Source: an uncultured Christensenellaceae bacterium (GTDB taxonomy: Bacteria > Bacillota > Clostridia > Christensenellales > Borkfalkiaceae). Taken from it: DNA of 64,000 bases. This document shows positions 58,940-64,000 of this stretch, in pieces. How positions within the stretch are numbered: the first letter of the stretch is position 1; each line of letters begins with the position of its first letter. Under the pieces are notes generated by a model. It was not told the origin of the DNA and did not search any database. It saw nothing but the letters and a program-made list of their open reading frames with translations. Made by a program: the position numbers and the translations under genes. The stretch spans positions 23,427 through 87,426 of the forward strand of contig CAJUOY010000007.1 of the NCBI GenBank assembly GCA_910588645.1, read 5' to 3'.

Positions 58940-59949
58940 AGAGAATATCTGTTGATTTCGGTTCGCAGACTACAAAAATATATATGCCGGGGTGCGGAGT
59001 CGTATTGATGGAAGCAACCTGTATCGCGGTGGAAAAGTACGAGGACGACGGAGAACTCAAATTCGAGCCCAAGGCGTACGGCGACAAGGCCCGCGCTCTT
59101 TCGGGCAGGGCGGCCGCAAACACTCAGATAATAAATCCAGTGGATAAAGGGGTAATTGTCAACGAAGCTCTCGCAACGGAATTACTTTCGTATTTTCTCG
59201 AAAAAATAGAAATAGGCAGACGCACAGCAAAGCGGACGGAGGCGGTTTTCATTCTTCCCTGCGGAGTAAAAGAAAGCGTCAAGGAGAGATATCGCGCCGT
59301 AGCCGAAGCGTGCGGACTAGGTTCGGTGTACTTTACTTTTATGCCGTTTGCGGCAATACTGGGGCACAATAAAGCTATAAGTGAAAGCGAGCCTATGTTT
59401 ATACTCGACATCGGCTATTCGTTAACCAATATCGCCGTAATATCGCAGGACGGAATAATTTCGGGATACAGCGTGTCGCTTGGCGGCGGAGACATAGACG
59501 TAAAAATAATAGACGAGCTTGCCGACAGTCACAATCTTAAAATAGGCGCGCTCACGGCCGAAAAATTGAAGAATACCGTGGGCAGTCTGCTTGAAGACGA
59601 TAACAAGATGAACGTTGTTGAGGGCAGGGGCCTCCGCAACGGCGCGCCCGCGTCGGTCGCGGTGGATTCGGCAGGTATTTACGATTGCATATCCTCTGTT
59701 GCGGATAAAATTCTTGAATACGTGAACCTGCTTTTGACAAAGCTTCCCGCAGAAGTTTCTTCGGGAGTTATGCAGGGCGGAATATATCTTTCGGGCGGGC
59801 TTATAAAGCTCGACGGACTGCCTGAATACATCGAAGAGCAGACGGGTATTCCCGTAAACGTTTCCGAAGAGCCGCAGCTTGCCGCGGTCATTGGCGGCGG
59901 AGCGATTATTTCCAGCGACGATCTGCTTTCAAGGCTTGCCGACGAATGA
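58936..59949 (+). CDS. Divergent MreB/Mbl-family actin-like protein
   Basis: A protein of 337 residues with the actin/ASKHA fold. Phosphate-1 is SVDFGSQTTKIYMPG, in place of MreB DLGTANTLVY. Phosphate-2 is MFILDIGYSLTNIAVIS, in place of DIGGGTTD. LGGGDIDVKIID, the hinge helix and the adenosine motif YLSGGLIKLDGLPEYIEEQ are recognisable. It is clearly in the MreB superfamily, and it follows maf as mreB normally does. Several nucleotide-binding residues differ, so it may be a slow or non-filamentous paralogue. No mreC/mreD follows. Confidence 0.8.
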   Translation: MKRISVDFGSQTTKIYMPGCGVVLMEATCIAVEKYEDDGELKFEPKAYGDKARALSGRAAANTQIINPVDKGVIVNEALATELLSYFLEKIEIGRRTAKRTEAVFILPCGVKESVKERYRAVAEACGLGSVYFTFMPFAAILGHNKAISESEPMFILDIGYSLTNIAVISQDGIISGYSVSLGGGDIDVKIIDELADSHNLKIGALTAEKLKNTVGSLLEDDNKMNVVEGRGLRNGAPASVAVDSAGIYDCISSVADKILEYVNLLLTKLPAEVSSGVMQGGIYLSGGLIKLDGLPEYIEEQTGIPVNVSEEPQLAAVIGGGAIISSDDLLSRLADE

Positions 59950-59997
59950 GCGGTCAAACTTTTAATATTTTCTAAATCAAAATAGGCGCGGTTTTTC

Positions 59998-60026
59998 TTG
60001 CAAAGACGGCGCCTTTAATTTATAAT
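59998..60026 (+). promoter_or_regulatory. lepA promoter, leaderless type
   Basis: TTGCAA (59998-60003), a 17-base spacer and a perfect TATAAT (60021-60026), 7 bases before the ATG at 60034. There is no Shine-Dalgarno site. This is the clearest leaderless start in the window. Confidence 0.75.
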
Positions 60027-60033
60027 AATAACT

Positions 60034-61839
60034 ATGAAAAACAAATCGAACATTCGCAACTTTTGTATAATAGCTCACATAGATCACGGCAAGTCCACTC
60101 TTGCGGACAGGCTTATGGAGCGAACGGGACAGGTCTCCGAAAGGGATATGGAAGCTCAGCTTCTTGACTCTATGGATATAGAGCGCGAGCGAGGCATTAC
60201 CATAAAACTTACTCCCGTGAGAATGTTCTATAAGGCCAAGGACGGCGAGGAGTACGAGTTTAATCTCATAGACACGCCGGGGCACGTTGACTTCACTTAC
60301 GAAGTTTCCCGCTCTCTGGCCGCGTGCGAGGGCGCGATTTTGATAGTGGACGCTTCGCAGGGCGTCGAGGCGCAGACTCTTGCAAACGTATATCTTGCGA
60401 TAGAAAACAATCTGGAAGTGCTTCCCGTAATAAATAAAATCGATTTGCCTTCCGCCCGTCCCGACGAGGTCAAAAAGGAGATAGAGGAAGTCATCGGGCT
60501 GGACGCTTCCGCGGCTCCCCTTATTTCCGCAAAGGAAGGCCTTGGCATAGACGACGTTCTGGAAGCTATCACAACGGCGTTTCCCCCTCCCGGCGGTGAC
60601 GAGAGTGCGCGGTTGAAAGCGCTCATATTCGACAGCTATTACGACAATTACAAGGGCGTAATACTTTTCGTTCGCATAAAGGACGGCGCGGTAAAAGCGG
60701 GCGACAGAATAAAGACTTTCCGCTCCGATAAAATTTACGAGGTTGTTGAGACGGGCGTTTTCGCCCCTAACCTAACGCCGCGAAACGGCCTGTCCGCGGG
60801 CGACGTTGGTTATATCGCCGCATCGATAAAATCCATTCAGGACGTGGCCGTGGGAGATACGGTTATTAACGCCGACGATCCCGCGCCCGAACCCCTGCCC
60901 GGTTATAAGGCCGTGCAGTCGGTGGTGTTCTGCGGAATTTATCCCCTCGACGGCAGCAGGTTCAACGATTTGAAGGACGCCATATTGAAATTACAGCTAA
61001 ACGACGCGTCTCTCATATTCGAACCCGACAGTTCCGTTGCGCTCGGCTTCGGTTTCCGTTGCGGCTTCCTCGGGCTCCTGCATATGGAAATAATTCAGGA
61101 ACGTATCGAGCGCGAGTTCGGTCTTGAAATTATAACAACCGCGCCGTCGGTAAGCTATAAGGTAATAAAGACGGACGGGGAGGAAATTTTTGTGGACAAT
61201 CCGTCCCACTTGCCGCCAGTTTCGGAGATAGAGCATATGGAAGAACCGATAGTCAAAGCGGACATTTATTCTCCTCCCGACTATTTGGGGCAGATTATGG
61301 ATCTGTGCCGCGAAAAGCGCGGAGTTTTCCTGCAAATGACTTATCTCGATAAGAGCAGGGTTTGCCTTGAATACAACCTGCCGCTGAATGAAATCATATT
61401 TGACTTTTTCGACGCGATAAAATCCCGAACCCGCGGCTATGCGAGTTTCGATTACGAACTTATAGGGTATGAGCGCAGTAAGCTTGTCAAGCTCGACATA
61501 CTTTTAAACGGCGACGTCTGCGACGCTCTTTCAATGATCGTACACGAGGATTCCGCTTACACCCGCGGAAGAATACTGTGCGAAAATTTAAAAGAGGCGA
61601 TACCCCGTCAGCTGTTCGAAGTTCCCGTTCAGGCGGCTATCGGCGGCAAAATAATAGCCCGAGAGACTGTAAAGGCCGTGCGCAAGGATGTGCTTGCAAA
61701 GTGCTACGGCGGCGACATTACGAGAAAGAAAAAACTTCTCGAAAAGCAGAAGGAGGGCAAAAAGCGTATGCGCCAGATAGGCAACGTGGAAGTCCCTTCG
61801 GAAGTGTTTATGCAAATTTTAAAGACCAACAAGGATTGA
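60034..61839 (+). CDS. lepA: Elongation factor 4 (LepA)
   Basis: A protein of 601 residues, full length. G1 is AHIDHGKST (14-22), G2 is RGITIK, G3 is DTPGHVDF and G4 is NKIDLP. The LepA-specific C-terminal domain, with [20 protein letters not shown] and [15 protein letters not shown], is intact. LepA is a ribosome-associated GTPase that aids translation under stress. Its neighbour hemW is the usual partner in Bacillota. The ATG lies 7 bases after its -10 box. Confidence 0.97.
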   Translation: MKNKSNIRNFCIIAHIDHGKSTLADRLMERTGQVSERDMEAQLLDSMDIERERGITIKLTPVRMFYKAKDGEEYEFNLIDTPGHVDFTYEVSRSLAACEGAILIVDASQGVEAQTLANVYLAIENNLEVLPVINKIDLPSARPDEVKKEIEEVIGLDASAAPLISAKEGLGIDDVLEAITTAFPPPGGDESARLKALIFDSYYDNYKGVILFVRIKDGAVKAGDRIKTFRSDKIYEVVETGVFAPNLTPRNGLSAGDVGYIAASIKSIQDVAVGDTVINADDPAPEPLPGYKAVQSVVFCGIYPLDGSRFNDLKDAILKLQLNDASLIFEPDSSVALGFGFRCGFLGLLHMEIIQERIEREFGLEIITTAPSVSYKVIKTDGEEIFVDNPSHLPPVSEIEHMEEPIVKADIYSPPDYLGQIMDLCREKRGVFLQMTYLDKSRVCLEYNLPLNEIIFDFFDAIKSRTRGYASFDYELIGYERSKLVKLDILLNGDVCDALSMIVHEDSAYTRGRILCENLKEAIPRQLFEVPVQAAIGGKIIARETVKAVRKDVLAKCYGGDITRKKKLLEKQKEGKKRMRQIGNVEVPSEVFMQILKTNKD

Positions 61840-61890
61840 CGGAACAGACGGTTTTTGCCGCGTCAGAATAGTATGGTCATAAGGGGAGTT

Positions 61891-62199
61891 ATGTCATTCT
61901 TCGACGATATTTATAAGACGGTCAAAAGAATACCTGTGGGCAAGGTTGCAACTTACGGTCAGGTTGCCCGCGCCGCGGGACACCCGCGCGCCGCCCGTCA
62001 GGTGGGCTGGGCGCTGCACTCCAATCCTCAACCGATGATAATACCCTGTCACCGTGTTGTATTTGCCGACGGCAGGATATGCGAGGGCTTCGCTTTCGGC
62101 GGCAAGGAGGTTCAAAAGGCCATACTCCTGGGCGAGGGCGTGGAGTTTTTTGAAGATTACAAAATAGACCTTGATCGTTTCGGCGTTAAAGAACTTTAA
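61891..62199 (+). CDS. MGMT-family DNA alkyltransferase domain protein
   Basis: A protein of 102 residues, the C-terminal DNA-binding domain of O6-alkylguanine alkyltransferases without the N-terminal domain. The motifs are VPVGKVATYGQVARAAGHP-like (here RIPVGKVATYGQVARAAGHP), ARQVGWALHSNP and IIPCHRVV. The active Cys is kept, unlike the ATL relatives that carry Trp or another residue there. It could repair alkylated bases or flag them for excision repair. The ATG at 61891 follows AAGGGGAG closely; an ATG at 61873 is possible. It stands between lepA and hemW. Confidence 0.85.
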   Translation: MSFFDDIYKTVKRIPVGKVATYGQVARAAGHPRAARQVGWALHSNPQPMIIPCHRVVFADGRICEGFAFGGKEVQKAILLGEGVEFFEDYKIDLDRFGVKEL

Positions 62200-62213
62200 G
62201 GAGATCCCGATAT

Positions 62214-63326
62214 ATGGCGGGCATTTACGTACATATTCCATTCTGCAAGTCCAAGTGTTCCTACTGCGATTTTGCTTCCTTTCCCGATAAAATAGGCTTT
62301 GCCGAAAGCTATATGGCCTGCGTTTACAGGGAAATTTCAAAGCGGGCCAAGGAACTTGAAAATTATAATTTTGAAACGCTGTATATAGGCGGCGGCACGC
62401 CGTCGGTCATAGACGAAAGCTTGATCGCTATGCTCATTGCCGCGGTTAAAAAGCATCTGCGCCTTTCGGGAAATGCCGAAATCACGATAGAGATGAATCC
62501 CGGCACTGTGAGCGCAAGTAAGATAGAGACCTATTTGAAATGCGGCGTAAACCGTTTTTCCGTGGGGTTGCAGACGGCGATAGACAGTCAGCTTGCCGAC
62601 CTCGGCAGGATACACAATCTCAAAGAGTTTCTTTTGAGCGCAAAATTGCTTAAAGGCCGCAATTTCAGCGTGGACGTAATGATAGGGCTAAAAGGTCAGA
62701 CGGAAGAGGACGTTATAAAGACTATAGACACCGCCTGCGAAGCGGGGGCAAAGCATATTTCTATGTATGCGCTCACTCCCGAGGACGGCACGCCCATTTA
62801 TACCGACTATCTCAACGGCGAACTTCCCGACGGCGACGAGACGGCCGCGCTGTACGACGCGGGGGTAAAACGTCTTAAAGAGTTGGGCTTCGGGCGTTAC
62901 GAGGTGTCCAATTTCTGTAAAAAGGGATACGAAAGCAGGCACAACTTAAATTATTGGCGGCGCGGCGAATACATAGGTTTCGGAGTTGCCGCGTCGTCCT
63001 GTATAAAAGACGTCAGGTTTACCAATACTTACGATCTCGACGAGTATTTCAAGTGCATATTGTCCGATAATTTTGCCGTAAAATCGGTAGACAAAATAGA
63101 GGGGCAGGATATTGAGGACGAGTTCATTATGCTTGCGCTGAGGACGGCAAGGGGAATATGTCTTGAAGAATATACCTCGCTTTTTAAACGGGACTTTCTT
63201 GAAAAGTATTCCGAGCAGTTAAAAAAGACGGAAAAATATTTAGAGACGGACGGCGGGTTTGTGAGGATAAGAGAGGAGTATCTCTTTGTGCAGAACGGCG
63301 TCATTATAGAATTTTTGGGGCAGTAA
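62214..63326 (+). CDS. hemW: Heme chaperone / radical SAM protein HemW
   Basis: A protein of 370 residues. The cluster motif is HIPFCKSKCSYCDFASF (Cys11, Cys15, Cys18), then LYIGGGTPSVID, EMNPGT, NRFSVGLQTAID, VDVMIGLKGQT, ISMYALTPEDGTP, YEVSNFCKKGYESRHNLNYW as two blocks, and the GYIGFG-like EYIGFGVAASS. HemW binds heme and is related to the oxygen-independent coproporphyrinogen oxidase HemN. AAGGAG precedes the ATG. The lepA-hemW order is common. Confidence 0.95.
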   Translation: MAGIYVHIPFCKSKCSYCDFASFPDKIGFAESYMACVYREISKRAKELENYNFETLYIGGGTPSVIDESLIAMLIAAVKKHLRLSGNAEITIEMNPGTVSASKIETYLKCGVNRFSVGLQTAIDSQLADLGRIHNLKEFLLSAKLLKGRNFSVDVMIGLKGQTEEDVIKTIDTACEAGAKHISMYALTPEDGTPIYTDYLNGELPDGDETAALYDAGVKRLKELGFGRYEVSNFCKKGYESRHNLNYWRRGEYIGFGVAASSCIKDVRFTNTYDLDEYFKCILSDNFAVKSVDKIEGQDIEDEFIMLALRTARGICLEEYTSLFKRDFLEKYSEQLKKTEKYLETDGGFVRIREEYLFVQNGVIIEFLGQ

Positions 63327-63327
63327 A

Positions 63328-63837
63328 ATGAATTATTCTTACAGGCGGTCGGAAATATCCGAGCTGGACGAAATAATGAAGATATACGTTGACGCGCAAG
63401 ATTATATGGCGAAAAACGGCAATCCGCAGTGGCCCAAGGGCTTTCCCGACAGGCTGGGCGTAAAGGGCGGCATACTGGGCGGAATACTCTATTCCGTAGA
63501 ATGCGGCGGGAAGCTTGCCGCAGTGTTTTCGGCGGTAAATTACGATAAGGATTACGACGGTATTGAAGGGCAGTGGCTCACCGAGGGGAGCTATCTCGCC
63601 GTCCACCGCGTAGCCGTTGCGGACGATTGGCGCGGCAAGGGCGCGGCAAAGTACATCGTCGACGTGGCCGCCGCGGACATAGCGAAAAAACGCGGTAGGC
63701 GAAGCATTCGTATGGACACTCACGAAAAAAACACAAGTATGCGCGGACTTCTTATCGGCCGCGGCTTTACAGAATGCGGCATAATTTACCTGATAAGGGA
63801 CGAGACTCCTCGGGTAGCGTTCGAAAAAATCATATAA
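63328..63837 (+). CDS. GNAT-family N-acetyltransferase
   Basis: A protein of 169 residues. The acetyl-CoA site is LAVHRVAVADDWRGKGAAKY (near residue 90), with MDTHEKNTSMRGLLIGRGFTE as the later motif B region in two blocks. The substrate is unknown. It starts 1 base after hemW and is the last gene of the lepA cluster. Confidence 0.88.
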   Translation: MNYSYRRSEISELDEIMKIYVDAQDYMAKNGNPQWPKGFPDRLGVKGGILGGILYSVECGGKLAAVFSAVNYDKDYDGIEGQWLTEGSYLAVHRVAVADDWRGKGAAKYIVDVAAADIAKKRGRRSIRMDTHEKNTSMRGLLIGRGFTECGIIYLIRDETPRVAFEKII

Positions 63838-63858
63838 AGCGTTCACAGAATTTACCTG

Positions 63859-63887
63859 TTGACACAACTGTTGATTTTTGGTATAAT
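63859..63887 (+). promoter_or_regulatory. Strong consensus promoter reading out of the window
   Basis: A perfect TTGACA (63859-63864), a 17-base spacer and a perfect TATAAT (63882-63887). The transcript would start near 63894. Confidence 0.85.
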
Positions 63888-63893
63888 ACAATA

Positions 63894-64000
63894 GAAAAAA
63901 TATCCGAACCCGCGAGCCGTGAATAAAATCCGAATATATCCGTGGGGGCGCGGGCAAAACCTCAGTAGAACACTTAAATTGTGTTATTTGACCTAAAAAT
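63894..64000 (+). other. Start of an untranslated leader or RNA gene, cut by the window edge
   Basis: No open reading frame begins here. CCCGCG (63909-63914) can pair with CGCGGG (63949-63954), and AACAC (63969-63973) with GTGTT (63981-63985). Tandem TATCCG copies occur at 63901 and 63947. The sequence does not match 6S RNA, SRP RNA or tmRNA features that I know, and has no CIRCE element. In Bacillota, hrcA or other heat-shock genes often follow hemW, so a leader of such an operon is possible. Confidence 0.4.

Noticed and set aside
63940..64000. CIRCE element expected before hrcA
   Set aside because: The TTAGCACTC-N9-GAGTGCTAA repeat is not present.

Overview
The window comes from an endospore-forming member of the Clostridia (Bacillota), probably an uncultured gut or environmental lineage. 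The evidence is a set of sporulation genes (a gerA-type germination operon, two CotF-like coat proteins, spoVT-spoVB-yabN, spoIIGA-sigE-sigG, a YlmC/YmxH protein and a YetF-family pair), Shine-Dalgarno sites of the GGAGG type, TTGACA/TATAAT promoters and roughly balanced base composition. Order-level placement is not possible from the sequence alone. No transposase, phage gene, CRISPR array, tRNA or rRNA is visible. The window is almost fully coding, and no gene-free stretch exceeds 300 bases.

Layout. 1-1.5 kb: a leftward PadR/DUF1700/DUF4097 operon, cut by the window edge. 1.6-5.4 kb: a GerA/GerB/GerC germinant receptor. 5.4-10.6 kb: trmB, a phosphoesterase, an ornithine-carbamoyltransferase-like gene with queH, and an orphan MalK-type ABC ATPase with degenerate motifs. 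10.7-17.6 kb: a heavy-metal-type permease, a membrane-protein/methyltransferase/hslO/TPR/HEAT-like cluster and two coat genes. 17.6-18.8 kb: an XRE repressor divergent from a TM2-DUF2752 pair. 18.8-25.5 kb: spoVT-spoVB-yabN-dus and spoIIGA-sigE-sigG, the core of forespore and mother-cell control. 25.7-28 kb: a family 2 glycosidase.

28.2-34.7 kb is the most unusual region. It is an operon joining two envelope proteins that each combine an SGNH-type esterase/transferase domain with BspA-like leucine-rich repeats, in opposite orders, with an acyl-AMP ligase, a tiny membrane protein and an MBOAT O-acyltransferase. It looks like an extracellular O-acylation system whose carrier and substrate are unknown. 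35-44.5 kb is a MoxR/DUF58/von Willebrand A operon that ends in a lipoprotein gene, followed by a 1649-residue lipoprotein with about seven degenerate C-terminal repeats (to 49.7 kb).

49.8-64 kb is mostly housekeeping: MarR-DegV, CvpA, YlmC, the DUF421/DUF4363 pair, a folate operon (folC-folE-folP-folBK), Ppx/GppA, maf with a divergent MreB-like gene, lepA, an alkyltransferase, hemW and a GNAT acetylase. A strong promoter then reads out of the window.

A recurring feature is promoters whose -10 box lies only 5-9 bases before the start codon, with no Shine-Dalgarno site (trmB, queH, the XRE gene, spoIIGA, the YetF gene, lepA). This suggests leaderless mRNAs are common in this genome.
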